DNA of 61,117 nucleotides from Porphyromonadaceae bacterium UBA7332. Lineage in GTDB: Bacteria > Bacteroidota > Bacteroidia > Bacteroidales > UBA7332. The stretch's first letter is position 1. Every line of letters starts with the position of its first letter. The notes below the pieces were generated by a model that was given only the letters and a program-made list of their open reading frames with translations, did no database searches and was not told the origin of the DNA. Location: contig DKPO01000020.1 of NCBI GenBank assembly GCA_002471225.1, forward strand, positions 127,276-188,392. Direction: 5' to 3'. The translations under genes were made by a program, and so were the position numbers. Positions 32,422-42,270 of this stretch are shown here, piece by piece.

Positions 32422-35400
32422 ATGCGAAAAATTAATCGTTTTCTATTTCTATTTGTCGCATTCTTGCTGTTTTTCGTGAATTCACTTCCGATTTTGGCAC
32501 AGCAAGGTAACGTAACAGCGAATTTCGAGATTTCGGGGATTGTAAAAGATAACCTGGGAGAACCTGCACTCGGAGCAACGATTGTCGTTGAGAATACAAC
32601 AATCGGAACAACAACGGACTTTGATGGAAAGTTTAATCTGAAAGTTCCTGCGAAGTCAACAATTAAAATTTCTTATATCGGATATAATCCTCAGGTAGTT
32701 AAAATTACAGATAAGAAGTTTTATGAAATCATACTTCAGCCTTCATCTATTGCTTTGGAAGAAGTTGTAGCTGTAGGTTATGGTACGCAATCAAAAGCAA
32801 CCATTACAACAGGTATTGCCTCTGTAAAGAAAGATGAATTAAAATCAGGCGTATCTGCTTCTCCTTTAAATAACTTACAAGGTAAAGTAGCCGGATTGGA
32901 TATTCGTCAGACAACCGGACAGCCGGGAGCTAATCCGACGGTTTTGATTCGTGGAGGATCGACAAATCCGGGTGGTGATAATCCGTTGTATGTGATCGAT
33001 GGGGTTGTGCGCCAAAATATGAACGGTATTAATGCCGAAGATATTGAATCGATGGAAGTGCTGAAAGATGCAGCATCAGCTGCGATTTATGGAGCAAAAG
33101 CGGCAAATGGTATTATTTTGATTACTACGAAACAAGGTAGTTCAAATAATGGAAATGCGGTTGTTTCAGCATCATACAGAATGGGTGTGGAACGTATCAG
33201 AAAGCATTATCCGTTTTCTAATGCCCGCGATTATATCTGGGCATCTCGTTTAGCAGGATCTAAAGGAATTAATGATGCGAATATTACCGGACGTTTGGAT
33301 GGTGGTAATTATCCGTTTTCGACAGGGAATATCAGATATAAAAACGGAAGTTTACAAGGGTATGGGTATTCTCGTTTTACGACAGAATATCTGGATGATC
33401 TGATCGGAGACATGGGACAGGATTATGTAGATAATCTGCTTTATGGTCAGGGATATGAAACCATGATCGATCCATACTCCGGCAGGGAACTGATTTTTAA
33501 AGATAACAATTATCAGAAAGATGTATTATTCAGAACAGGAGTAACACATAATTACGATGTGAACGTATCAGGAGGTACAGATAAAGCAAACTTCTATATC
33601 AGTGCCGGTTATATTGATTCTGAAGGGATGGTTCTTGGAACAGGATATGATCGTTTAAGTCTGACTGCAAATGGTGGTTATAAACTACGAGATAATGTGA
33701 AATTAACGATGGGTTATAAAAGTGCTGTTATTTCAAATAAAGGTACAGACCAATCAAATACTGGAACAAGTACAATGGACAGATCTTCGCGTTATCCGAC
33801 GACTTTCCGCTTATATTATGATGACGGAACACCGGGTATCGGTGAATCGGGTGGATCACCAAGAAGCCGTTTACATGAATTGTATTATCAGAGCATTACA
33901 GATAAAGCCTATCGTAACACAATTCAGTTTGGTCTGGAATGGGAGATAATTGAAGGGCTGTTCTTTAAACCGTCAGCATCTTATTATACACAAGAGAATA
34001 TCTATCGTTTTAACGAGAAATATAACGAGTTTAATAAAGCCAGAAAAGTATTTGAATCTCATAGTCAATATCAGCAAACCATGGTTGATGCCGTATTTAC
34101 TTATGAGAAAAAAATTAAAAAGAATAATATGAATTTCTTGTTAGGAGCTAACTATACAAGAGATTACAACTATAACCTGGAAGCTTCGGGTTCTGATGCA
34201 TCCACAGATTACATTCCTAATCTGGGTGCGACAAAACCAGATACAGAAAGAGCTTATTCGGGAACATCCGAAAACCGTCTGTTGGGATTCTTTGCCCGTG
34301 CAAATTATGATTATGACAAAAAATATTTGTTAAGTGCATCTATTCGTTATGATGGTGCTTCTCAGTTTGCTTCGGATAATCGTTACGCAGCATTCCCTGC
34401 CGTTTCGGGAGGATGGAATATGCACTATGAGGATTGGTTTCCTACACAAATAGCAAGTCGTCTGAAATTGAGAACGAGCTGGGGACAAACAGGGAACAAT
34501 AATTTGAGTTACTCAAATACGCAAGGGGAATATAAAACCTATTTATATGCTCAAAATCCGGGAGTGTTGAATAGTGTGCTTGCCAATCGTAATCTGATTT
34601 GGGAAACGACTTCCAATGTGGATTATGGTTTCGATTTAGGATTTTTGGATAATCGGATTGAATTTGGTTTTACCGGATATAATAAGCTGACTACGGACCG
34701 TCTTTACGATAAACGTTTACCTGCAGAAACAGGATTTGGATCTATTAAATCCAATCTGGGAACTGTTCAGAATAAGGGTGTGGAGCTGACACTTTCAGCA
34801 AGAGCTTTGGATGGACCTGTTGCCTGGGATATATCGGCTACTTTCAGTTTGAATAAAACGTATATGAAAAAGCTACCGTTCAATGGAAGAGATAAAAACC
34901 GAATTGACGGAGGTATTATTTGGGATGAGAAATCTCAATCATATATTGAAGTAGGTGGTTTAGCTGAAGGAGAAAGAATCGGTGGTCGCTGGGGATTCAA
35001 ATACTTAGGTGTTTATGATACGGATGAGGCTGCCGCAAATGCACCTAAAGATACAAAGGTGTCAGGAAGTAAAATGAATAAACCAAAGGTAGCCGGAGAT
35101 GCTATCTGGGATGACCGTGACGGTAACGGTGTAATTGATGAGAAAGATATTGTCTTTTTAGGTTGGGCTGCACCGGATAAAAAAGGAGCGTTGATAAACT
35201 CTCTTTCTTATAAAGGAATTACTTTCCGATTTGTGATCGACTATGCTTTAGGTCATTCTGTAGCAAATATCTGGAGAGCCAGATCGAATGGTAATGCCCG
35301 AAATGCTATTATCACGACTAATGATGTGACTAATGGAAATATCTGGTGGCAAACAGGGGATGCAGCAACAGCTAAATATCCACGATATGATCCTGCTTCG

Positions 35401-35718
35401 GATTGGGATAACGGATACCGCAACCACATGCGTACGATTAGTTATGCGGGAATGAACAGTAATGGAAATGCGGATAACTCGGCATATTATTCTAAAGGTG
35501 ATTACCTGTGTTTCCGCGAGATATCATTAGCTTATGACTTGCCGACTCTGATATGTAAGAAAATCGGTATGCAAGGAGTAACTATCAACGCAGGTGTAAA
35601 TAATATCGGTTATATCTCAAGTTATGATGGCTTGAATCCGGAACAATATGACGGATCTGAAACCGGTGAGTATTTTATTCCTCTACAATTTAATGTAGGT
35701 GCACGTATTACTTTCTAA
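32422..35718 (+). CDS. SusC/RagA-type TonB-dependent outer membrane transporter
   Basis: A 1098-residue outer membrane protein with a signal peptide (cut near LAQQG, residue 27). An N-terminal carboxypeptidase-regulatory-like domain (about 35-110) follows, then the TonB box region EEVVAVGYGTQ, a plug domain ('IRGGSTNPGGDNPLYVIDG' and 'SMEVLKDAASAAIYG') and a large beta-barrel ending in ITF. It forms the energised import channel with the SusD-like lipoprotein encoded 18 bases downstream. The genomic context indicates sialic acid or a sialylated oligosaccharide as the substrate. Confidence 0.95.
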   Translation: MRKINRFLFLFVAFLLFFVNSLPILAQQGNVTANFEISGIVKDNLGEPALGATIVVENTTIGTTTDFDGKFNLKVPAKSTIKISYIGYNPQVVKITDKKFYEIILQPSSIALEEVVAVGYGTQSKATITTGIASVKKDELKSGVSASPLNNLQGKVAGLDIRQTTGQPGANPTVLIRGGSTNPGGDNPLYVIDGVVRQNMNGINAEDIESMEVLKDAASAAIYGAKAANGIILITTKQGSSNNGNAVVSASYRMGVERIRKHYPFSNARDYIWASRLAGSKGINDANITGRLDGGNYPFSTGNIRYKNGSLQGYGYSRFTTEYLDDLIGDMGQDYVDNLLYGQGYETMIDPYSGRELIFKDNNYQKDVLFRTGVTHNYDVNVSGGTDKANFYISAGYIDSEGMVLGTGYDRLSLTANGGYKLRDNVKLTMGYKSAVISNKGTDQSNTGTSTMDRSSRYPTTFRLYYDDGTPGIGESGGSPRSRLHELYYQSITDKAYRNTIQFGLEWEIIEGLFFKPSASYYTQENIYRFNEKYNEFNKARKVFESHSQYQQTMVDAVFTYEKKIKKNNMNFLLGANYTRDYNYNLEASGSDASTDYIPNLGATKPDTERAYSGTSENRLLGFFARANYDYDKKYLLSASIRYDGASQFASDNRYAAFPAVSGGWNMHYEDWFPTQIASRLKLRTSWGQTGNNNLSYSNTQGEYKTYLYAQNPGVLNSVLANRNLIWETTSNVDYGFDLGFLDNRIEFGFTGYNKLTTDRLYDKRLPAETGFGSIKSNLGTVQNKGVELTLSARALDGPVAWDISATFSLNKTYMKKLPFNGRDKNRIDGGIIWDEKSQSYIEVGGLAEGERIGGRWGFKYLGVYDTDEAAANAPKDTKVSGSKMNKPKVAGDAIWDDRDGNGVIDEKDIVFLGWAAPDKKGALINSLSYKGITFRFVIDYALGHSVANIWRARSNGNARNAIITTNDVTNGNIWWQTGDAATAKYPRYDPASDWDNGYRNHMRTISYAGMNSNGNADNSAYYSKGDYLCFREISLAYDLPTLICKKIGMQGVTINAGVNNIGYISSYDGLNPEQYDGSETGEYFIPLQFNVGARITF

Positions 35719-35736
35719 TCTGAAAATTTAGACATT

Positions 35737-37200
35737 ATGAGAAAACTATCAATAGCGGCATACCTATGTGTTGCATCCTGTTTGGGATTCAATAGCTGTA
35801 ATTTATTGGATGTGCCACAGGAGAACATTATAACAAACGATTCTTTTTGGAAAAATCCGGGAGATGCAAAAGCTTTTTTAACAGGGATATATAACCGTAT
35901 GTTGGCTAATCAGAACGGGTCATTATGGGGTGAAGATCGTGGTGATTCTTTTAAAGCTGGCGAAATTGGTCCGACATCTAACGCCTGGGCTCATGCTTTA
36001 TTGGAAACAAATGCACCGTCTTATCGGGACTCATATTATATCATACACAATGTTAACTTATTGTTTTCCCGTATAGAGAAATTGAACTTTACGAATGAAG
36101 CTGAACGTAAACAGATAAAAGCGGAAGCCTATGCTATAAGAGCTTATGCATATTATCATATGTTGAAAATATGGGGAGGTGTGCCTATTGTTACGGAACC
36201 GACACTTAGTGATGCTGTCATTAACAAACCACGATCAAGCAAAGAGGAAGTAATGCAGGTAGTCCTGGCAGATATCGAATCAGCCTTAGGATTATTTACA
36301 AAAGAGGGATATGTAAATAAACATTACTTCTCGAAACCTGCGGTTTTGGCTTTAAAAGCAGATGTGCTGATGTGGAAAGCGAAAGTTCATGGGGGTGGAG
36401 CTACGGATTTGAATACAGCTATCGAATGTATAAATGCTGTGGAAGCAAGCGGTGTTTCATTACTACCGGTTTATGCGGATGTTTTTGCGAATGGTAATAA
36501 AAAGAACAATGAGATAATCTTTTCGATGTATATCAATCGCTATGAAACGGAATCATTAAGTATTGCTGCAAATACGACATCCCGTACAGATAATGTTTCA
36601 TCTGCAGATAATATATCGGAGGCTGCAACCTCACCAAATAAAAGCCGCCATGTTTATGCTCCAAGTGAGAAAGTTCGTGCATTGTACGATATGAATCCTT
36701 CAGATATCAGAAAAAAGTCGGCAATAATAGATCTTGTGCAGGGAGAAACTCTTTTGCTTACTCAGCAAAATAAGTTCAGAGGAAAGGATTATGGAGATGA
36801 CCGCTTTTTTGATGATGATCTGATTATCTACAGGTGGGGTGATATGGTTCTTTTGCGCGCTGAAGCAAATGCGGCTTTAGGAAATATGCAGGAGGCCGTT
36901 GCTGACTTAAACCAAATCAGAAACAGAGCAGGTTTGGATGATTATGAAGGTGCAATGGACAAACAAAGTGTTGAGAAAGAGATTTGTAATGAACGCTTAA
37001 GAGAGCTCTTTATCGAACAAAAAAGATGGTTTGATCTGGTTCGTTTTCATTCAGGAGGTACGATAGATATCTATCAGGAAGTGCCTAATCTTAAAGATAA
37101 ACCGAATTATCCATTATACTGGCCGGTTAATTATAATGATATGGTCTCAAATGAAATGCTTGTTCAAACTGAAGGATATGCTTCAAGTTTTAGCAGATAA
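35737..37200 (+). CDS. SusD/RagB-type surface glycan-binding lipoprotein
   Basis: A 487-residue lipoprotein whose signal peptide ends in the lipobox FNSC (Cys21). It is followed by the typical SusD N-terminus 'LLDVPQENIITNDSFWKNPGDAKAFLTGIYN', TPR-like helices ('AEAYAIRAYAYYHMLKIWGGVP'), and a C-terminal RagB block with 'LRELFIEQKRWFDLVRF'. It caps the SusC barrel and captures the substrate. Co-transcribed with the transporter. Confidence 0.95.
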   Translation: MRKLSIAAYLCVASCLGFNSCNLLDVPQENIITNDSFWKNPGDAKAFLTGIYNRMLANQNGSLWGEDRGDSFKAGEIGPTSNAWAHALLETNAPSYRDSYYIIHNVNLLFSRIEKLNFTNEAERKQIKAEAYAIRAYAYYHMLKIWGGVPIVTEPTLSDAVINKPRSSKEEVMQVVLADIESALGLFTKEGYVNKHYFSKPAVLALKADVLMWKAKVHGGGATDLNTAIECINAVEASGVSLLPVYADVFANGNKKNNEIIFSMYINRYETESLSIAANTTSRTDNVSSADNISEAATSPNKSRHVYAPSEKVRALYDMNPSDIRKKSAIIDLVQGETLLLTQQNKFRGKDYGDDRFFDDDLIIYRWGDMVLLRAEANAALGNMQEAVADLNQIRNRAGLDDYEGAMDKQSVEKEICNERLRELFIEQKRWFDLVRFHSGGTIDIYQEVPNLKDKPNYPLYWPVNYNDMVSNEMLVQTEGYASSFSR

Positions 37201-37224
37201 AAAGATAATTAGTAACTAATAGAC

Positions 37225-37258
37225 AGAAGCATAGAGAGTGAGAACTTTCTATGCTTCT
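37225..37258 (+). terminator. Hairpin between the SusD and sialidase-like genes
   Basis: AGAAGCATAGA pairs perfectly with TCTATGCTTCT (11 bp). CTTAAAT follows rather than a T-run, so it is more likely a stability or processing element than a terminator. Confidence 0.5.
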
Positions 37259-37273
37259 CTTAAATGATGAAAG

Positions 37274-38407
37274 ATGAAAAAGCTAGGATTGATTATTTTA
37301 GGAGTAATCGGATATTTCCCTTTATTCGCTCAAGGTTCAATTTGTAATCTGCCTGTTCTTGATCTGTCTGCGGATACGGTAAGACATCAGATTATTGCCC
37401 GAGGTACCAAAGATTTATATAACGGACATCCAACTACCGTTATGCTGGATGATAATAAAACGATTTTTTGTACCTGGAGCTATAATCATGGAGGTAAAGC
37501 CGGATTATTAGCACAAAGTCCGGATGGAGGAGTGACCTGGCAAATGATGGAGACTCCGAAAGATTGGGAGACAACAAGTAATTGCCCGAGTATTTATGAA
37601 TTAGAAGATAAAAAGGGTAAGAAACGCTTAATGGTTTTTACCGCATGGCCAAATATGACGCATACATATAGTGAAGATCTGGGTAAAACCTGGTCTCCTA
37701 TTGTAAGTTTGAATAAACCATGTATAATGGCTTTTGCCAGTGTCGTGAAACTTAAAAACGGAGATTATTTAGGTTTCTATCATAGAGGGAAGGATGGGCA
37801 CGACAGAGCACCGTTGACTGTATGGCAATCCAGATCTACGGATGGAGGTTTAACATGGGGAGAATCAGAGATGGTCGGGTCATTTGAAGGTCGATCGCCT
37901 TGTGAGCCCTTTGTGTTTCGTGCACCGGGAACAAACCGGTTAGTTTGCATTACACGAGAAAACGAGCGTAAAGGTAATTCATTAATGATGTTCTCTGACG
38001 ATGAAGGTGAAAACTGGTCTGACATGAAGGAAACTCCATGGGGTTTAACAGGAGACAGACACATTATAAAATTTACAAAAGATGGGCGTATGGTAGCCGT
38101 TTTCCGCGATATGGCTGAGAATAGTCCTACGAAGGGACACTTTGTAGCATGGGTTGGTTTTTATAAGGACTTACGCGAAAATACATCAGGTCAGTATAGA
38201 ATTAAATTATTACATAGTTATGCCGGATCTGATTGCGGTTATCCGGGGTTAGAAATATTACCTGATGGAACTATTCTGGCTATTACTTATGTTAAGTATG
38301 CACCCGGAGCTGAGAAGCATTCGATTGTAGCAACACGTTTCAATCTGGACGAAACAGATCGTTTGATTAAACGAAATTTTTCATCACAAAAACAATCATC
38401 ACTTTAA
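37274..38407 (+). CDS. Asp-box (BNR) sialidase-like exo-glycosidase, non-canonical
   Basis: A 377-residue secreted protein with a signal peptide (cut near FAQGS, residue 20). Four Asp-box repeats are clear: SPDGGVTW, SEDLGKTW, STDGGLTW and SDDEGENW, giving a six-bladed propeller. I do not see the canonical FRIP arginine motif near the N-terminus that is present in the next gene. It may be a sialidase of a divergent group, or a related glycosidase or a non-catalytic sialic-acid binder. It lies 73 bases after the SusD gene and 3 bases before the true sialidase. Confidence 0.78.
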   Translation: MKKLGLIILGVIGYFPLFAQGSICNLPVLDLSADTVRHQIIARGTKDLYNGHPTTVMLDDNKTIFCTWSYNHGGKAGLLAQSPDGGVTWQMMETPKDWETTSNCPSIYELEDKKGKKRLMVFTAWPNMTHTYSEDLGKTWSPIVSLNKPCIMAFASVVKLKNGDYLGFYHRGKDGHDRAPLTVWQSRSTDGGLTWGESEMVGSFEGRSPCEPFVFRAPGTNRLVCITRENERKGNSLMMFSDDEGENWSDMKETPWGLTGDRHIIKFTKDGRMVAVFRDMAENSPTKGHFVAWVGFYKDLRENTSGQYRIKLLHSYAGSDCGYPGLEILPDGTILAITYVKYAPGAEKHSIVATRFNLDETDRLIKRNFSSQKQSSL

Positions 38408-38410
38408 TAT

Positions 38411-40072
38411 ATGAGATCAAATAAGAAAATGCGTAATTTAATGCTTGCGTCATATGCAATGCTTGCTGTTGGATGTACATCTGTTGCTAAGAATCTGGAT
38501 GCAGAGTTATATACTCCCCGGGTTCCGGTATTGATAGGAGATGAGGTGAATCCGGTTCAACGACTGTTATTAATAAATAAAGATTCGGCAGCATATACAT
38601 TAAATCAGTTAAACGTATTATTGGATGGCACGACAGATTTGAAAGATATTAAAGAATTATCTTTGTATTTGTCTCAGAAATCAAGACGTACTGATTTTTC
38701 AAAAGATTTATTATTAGCAACAATAAACGATCCGAAAGGTGATAAACAAACTTTTAAATTCAATCTTCCGGTAGCATCGGATAGTGTGATTTTATGGATC
38801 GATATGAAGCTTGCTTCTAATACGGATTTATTAAATAAATTCAGGATTAATATAGTAGAAGCAGAAACATCTGCAGGTTTAGTTAAAATCGCACAAGACT
38901 CCTTGTTTAATGGAACTTTACGTGCCGGTATTGCTGTACGTAAGCATTGGCAGGATTCAGTTCATACCGCTCGTATTCCCGGATTGACGACAACAAAGAA
39001 TGGGACTCTATTAGCTATTTTTGATGCACGCTATGAGTCTTCGAGAGATTTACAAGGGCATATGGACATTGGTCTTCATAGAAGTGAAGATGGTGGACAA
39101 ACCTGGCAGCCGATGCAAGTTGTTCTTGATATGAAGGAGTGGGGTGGTCTTCCTGAGAAATTCAATGGAGTAAGTGATGCCTGTGTTCTTGTTGATGATA
39201 ATACAGGTGCTATTTATATTGCTGGTTTGTGGATGCATGGTATTCTGGATTATAATACAGGTAAATGGAAGCAGGGATTGGATGCAAATAGTAAAGATTG
39301 GATTCATCAATGGGTCGCAAAAGGATCACAGCCGGGATTAGGCGTAAAGCAAACATCACAATTTCTTATTACGCGTAGTGATGATGACGGAAAAACCTGG
39401 AGTGAACCGATTAATATTACCGAACAAACGAAACGACCTGAATGGTGGTTGTATGCACCAGCACCTGGTCATGGTATCACATTGACAGATGGAACACTTG
39501 TTTTCCCGACACAAGGTCGCGATAAAAACGGATTGCCGTTTTCGAATATAACCTATAGTAAAGATGGAGGTAAAACCTGGATAACAAGTAATCCGGCAGC
39601 AGAGAATACGACTGAATGTATGGCAGTTCAATTAGCTGATGGTGGAATTATGTTAAACATGCGTGATAATCGTAATCGTGACGAAAAAGGAGATAAAAAT
39701 GGACGAAATATCGCTGTAACGTATGATCTGGGCGAAACCTGGAGTGAGCACCCGTCATCTCATGGAGGGTTGATAGAACCTGTATGTATGGGTTCTGTAC
39801 ATAAACATATGGTAAATGCAGATCAGCCATTAGAATCTCTTGTGTTATTCTCGAATCCGGATTCTAAATATCATAGAAATCAGATGAGTATAAAAGTCAG
39901 TAAAGATGATGGGAAAACCTGGGACTTATCTAAAACACAGTTATTGGATGAATGGGGTAGTTTCGGTTATTCTTGTCTGACATCCGTAAATGACTCGGTT
40001 GTAGGTATTCTTTATGAAGGTAGCAAGGCTCAAATGATTTTCCAAAAAATGAAAATCAATGAATTTGAATAA
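38411..40072 (+). CDS. nanH: Lipoprotein exo-alpha-sialidase (GH33, NanH)
   Basis: A 553-residue protein with a lipobox (AVGC, Cys22). Residues about 30-165 form an N-terminal beta-sandwich typical of Bacteroides sialidases (carbohydrate-binding type). The catalytic propeller starts with ARIPG (Arg188 is the first member of the arginine triad) and holds five Asp boxes (such as SEDGGQTW, SDDDGKTW and SKDGGKTW). Later conserved pieces are TECMAVQ (Glu), MRDNRNRD (Arg) and LYEGS (nucleophile Tyr). It would release terminal sialic acid from surface glycans for SusC/D import. It ends the operon, with a terminator 43 bases downstream. Confidence 0.93.
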   Translation: MRSNKKMRNLMLASYAMLAVGCTSVAKNLDAELYTPRVPVLIGDEVNPVQRLLLINKDSAAYTLNQLNVLLDGTTDLKDIKELSLYLSQKSRRTDFSKDLLLATINDPKGDKQTFKFNLPVASDSVILWIDMKLASNTDLLNKFRINIVEAETSAGLVKIAQDSLFNGTLRAGIAVRKHWQDSVHTARIPGLTTTKNGTLLAIFDARYESSRDLQGHMDIGLHRSEDGGQTWQPMQVVLDMKEWGGLPEKFNGVSDACVLVDDNTGAIYIAGLWMHGILDYNTGKWKQGLDANSKDWIHQWVAKGSQPGLGVKQTSQFLITRSDDDGKTWSEPINITEQTKRPEWWLYAPAPGHGITLTDGTLVFPTQGRDKNGLPFSNITYSKDGGKTWITSNPAAENTTECMAVQLADGGIMLNMRDNRNRDEKGDKNGRNIAVTYDLGETWSEHPSSHGGLIEPVCMGSVHKHMVNADQPLESLVLFSNPDSKYHRNQMSIKVSKDDGKTWDLSKTQLLDEWGSFGYSCLTSVNDSVVGILYEGSKAQMIFQKMKINEFE

Positions 40073-40114
40073 TATGTAAAAAAATAGTAGTTTGTGTTTT
40101 TAGATTAATGAATT

Positions 40115-40167
40115 GCAGGAGAGATTGATAGGTATGATGTTCATATCCGTTCAATCTCTCTGCTTTT
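40115..40167 (+). terminator. Terminator of the sialic-acid operon
   Basis: GCAGGAGAGATTGA pairs with TCAATCTCTCTGC and is followed by TTTT. Confidence 0.85.
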
Positions 40168-40242
40168 ATGAAGAAAAAGACCTTTTAGAAGGTGAAATAT
40201 TTGAAAAAATCGAATAAAGCGAACGATAAATGAAAATATTAT

Positions 40243-40272
40243 TTTGTAATTCAGAGAAAATACGTACTTTTG
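40243..40272 (+). promoter_or_regulatory. Promoter of rplM-rpsI
   Basis: TTTG (40243-40246) and TACTTTTG (40265-40272) with 18 bases between; the -7 box is perfect. A leader of about 115 bases follows. Confidence 0.65.
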
Positions 40273-40318
40273 CGAGCCGATTATTATTCCAATAAGACGA
40301 TATCGGGTAGATTTATAA

Positions 40319-40356
40319 TTCTCAGTGTCCGAGAGAATGTAGATTACTTGGTAATC
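40319..40356 (+). promoter_or_regulatory. Candidate ribosomal-protein leader of rplM
   Basis: Two adjacent small hairpins, TTCTC/GAGAA (40319-40337) and GATTAC-TTG-GTAATC (40342-40356), lie in the leader about 40 bases before the rplM start. Their position suggests an autoregulatory r-protein binding site. Confidence 0.45.
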
Positions 40357-40396
40357 AAGCAAATTTTATTATTAACAATTTAAAACTTATTAAGCA

Positions 40397-40852
40397 GTGG
40401 ATACTTTAAGTTATAAGACCATTTCTGCGAACAAAGCAACTGTACAAAAAGAATGGGTTGTTGTTGATGCAACAGACCAAGTTTTGGGACGTATCGGCTC
40501 GAAAGTTGCGAAACTTTTGAGAGGGAAATACAAACCAAACTTCACACCTCACGTTGATTGTGGTGATAACGTAATTATCATCAACGCAGACAAAGTAAAA
40601 TTAACAGGTAACAAATGGAATGACCGTGTATATTTACATTACACAGGTTACCCAGGTGGTCAAAGAGAGAACACTCCAGCGACTTTATTGAAAAAAGGTC
40701 CGGATCGTTTGTTCAGAAAAGTTGTTAAAGGTATGCTACCTAAAAACAGACTTGGTGACCAATTGATCGGAAATATGTATGTATATGCAGGTTCTGAGCA
40801 CCCACACCAAGCACAACAACCAAAGACTATTGATATAAACTCTCTTAAATAA
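40397..40852 (+). CDS. rplM: 50S ribosomal protein L13
   Basis: A 151-residue protein that begins with a GTG codon, giving MDTLSYKTISANKAT, the usual start of Bacteroidales L13. The conserved 'WVVVDATDQVLGRIGSKVA' and 'YTGYPGGQ' segments are present. It is followed 5 bases later by rpsI, the almost universal L13-S9 pair. Confidence 0.98.
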   Translation: MDTLSYKTISANKATVQKEWVVVDATDQVLGRIGSKVAKLLRGKYKPNFTPHVDCGDNVIIINADKVKLTGNKWNDRVYLHYTGYPGGQRENTPATLLKKGPDRLFRKVVKGMLPKNRLGDQLIGNMYVYAGSEHPHQAQQPKTIDINSLK

Positions 40853-40857
40853 TTGAT

Positions 40858-41244
40858 ATGACAGTAATTAATGCAATCGGAAGACGTAAAGCAGCAGTTG
40901 CTCGTGTTTACGTTAGCGAGGGAACAGGAAAGATTACTATCAACAAACGTGACCTGTCAAACTACTTCCCTTCAACTATCCTTCAGTTCGTTGTTAAGCA
41001 ACCACTTAGCGTATTAGGCGCAACTGAAAAATATGACATCCACGTTAACTTGAACGGTGGTGGTTATAAAGGACAAGCGGAAGCTCTACGTTTAGCTATT
41101 GCTCGTGCGTTGGTTAAAATTAATGCAGATGATAAATCAGCATTAAGAAAAGAAGGTTTCATGACTCGTGACCCACGTGTTGTTGAGCGTAAAAAACCGG
41201 GACAACCAAAAGCAAGAAAAAGATTCCAGTTCAGCAAACGTTAA
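40858..41244 (+). CDS. rpsI: 30S ribosomal protein S9
   Basis: A 128-residue protein with the S9 N-terminal 'AIGRRKAAVARVYV' and the C-terminal 'DPRVVERKKPGQPKARKRFQFSKR' tail that reaches the decoding centre. Co-transcribed with rplM (5-base gap). Confidence 0.98.
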   Translation: MTVINAIGRRKAAVARVYVSEGTGKITINKRDLSNYFPSTILQFVVKQPLSVLGATEKYDIHVNLNGGGYKGQAEALRLAIARALVKINADDKSALRKEGFMTRDPRVVERKKPGQPKARKRFQFSKR

Positions 41245-41294
41245 TATTTGTGCTTCGAACAGAGCTTTGTGCTTAGGGTTCGCAGCTTAATAAT

Positions 41295-41340
41295 GGATAC
41301 TGGCATAATCAATTGCTTGATACACGCACGTTTAGTATCC
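41295..41340 (+). promoter_or_regulatory. Structured leader of rpsB (candidate S2 leader)
   Basis: GGATACT (41295-41301) pairs with AGTATCC (41334-41340), enclosing a second hairpin ATCAA-TTGC-TTGAT. It sits in the 176-base gap before rpsB and looks like an r-protein leader. The exact family is not certain. Confidence 0.5.
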
Positions 41341-41420
41341 AAATCGAAAGGACTCATTTGTGAAAAATGACTACCGGTCGATTGAATTAGTTGAATGTAA
41401 ACGAATTAAATTAAAACAAA

Positions 41421-42251
41421 ATGTCAAGAGTTTCTTTTGAACAATTATTAGAAGCAGGATGTCACTTCGGACACCTTAAGAGAAAGTGGAACCCTGCAAT
41501 GGCTCCTTTTATTTTTATGGAGCGCAATGGTATTCATATCATTGACCTACACAAAACAGTTGCTAAAGTAGAAGATGCTGCTGAAGCGTTGAAACAAATC
41601 GCTAAGTCTGGTCGCCGCGTATTATTCGTAGGTACTAAAAAACAAGCGAAAGATGTTATCGCAGAAAGAGCAGGAGCTGTAAATATGCCATACGTAACTG
41701 AGCGTTGGCCGGGCGGTATGTTGACTAACTTCACTACTATCCGTAAATCAGTGAAAAAAATGAGTACTATCGATAAAATGACTAAAGATGGTACTTTCGA
41801 AAATCTTTCTAAAAGAGAAAGACTTCAAATTACTCGTCAACGTGCTAAATTAGAGAAAACTTTAGGTTCTATCTCTGATTTGACTCGTCTTCCTGCTGCG
41901 CTTTTCGTAGTTGACGTAATGAAAGAGCACATCGCGATCGCTGAAGCTACCCGTTTAGGTATTCCAGTTTTCGGTATCGTTGATACAAACTCTTCTCCAA
42001 GAGATATCGACTATGTAATCCCTGCAAATGATGACGCTACTAAATCTGTAGACGTAATCTTGGGTGCTGTTTGTTCAGCAATCGCAGAAGGTCTTACTGA
42101 AAGACAAGCAGAAAAAATCGACAATGCTGACGAAAACTCTGCTAAAAAAGACAAAAAAGCAAGACCAGTAAAAAAAGAGAGAACTAAGAAAGAAGACGAA
42201 GAAGCGTTAAACGCTAAAGTAGCTTCTAAGTTCGCTGAAAAAGAAGACTAA
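41421..42251 (+). CDS. rpsB: 30S ribosomal protein S2
   Basis: A 276-residue S2 with the canonical 'LLEAGCHFGH' and 'WNPAMAPFIF' N-terminus and 'VLFVGTKKQAKD', 'VTERWPGGMLTNF' motifs, then a long Lys-rich C-terminal extension common in this phylum. It is paired with tsf as in most bacteria, separated by an attenuator hairpin. Confidence 0.98.
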   Translation: MSRVSFEQLLEAGCHFGHLKRKWNPAMAPFIFMERNGIHIIDLHKTVAKVEDAAEALKQIAKSGRRVLFVGTKKQAKDVIAERAGAVNMPYVTERWPGGMLTNFTTIRKSVKKMSTIDKMTKDGTFENLSKRERLQITRQRAKLEKTLGSISDLTRLPAALFVVDVMKEHIAIAEATRLGIPVFGIVDTNSSPRDIDYVIPANDDATKSVDVILGAVCSAIAEGLTERQAEKIDNADENSAKKDKKARPVKKERTKKEDEEALNAKVASKFAEKED

Positions 42252-42270
42252 TTTCTGACTAAGAATATTG

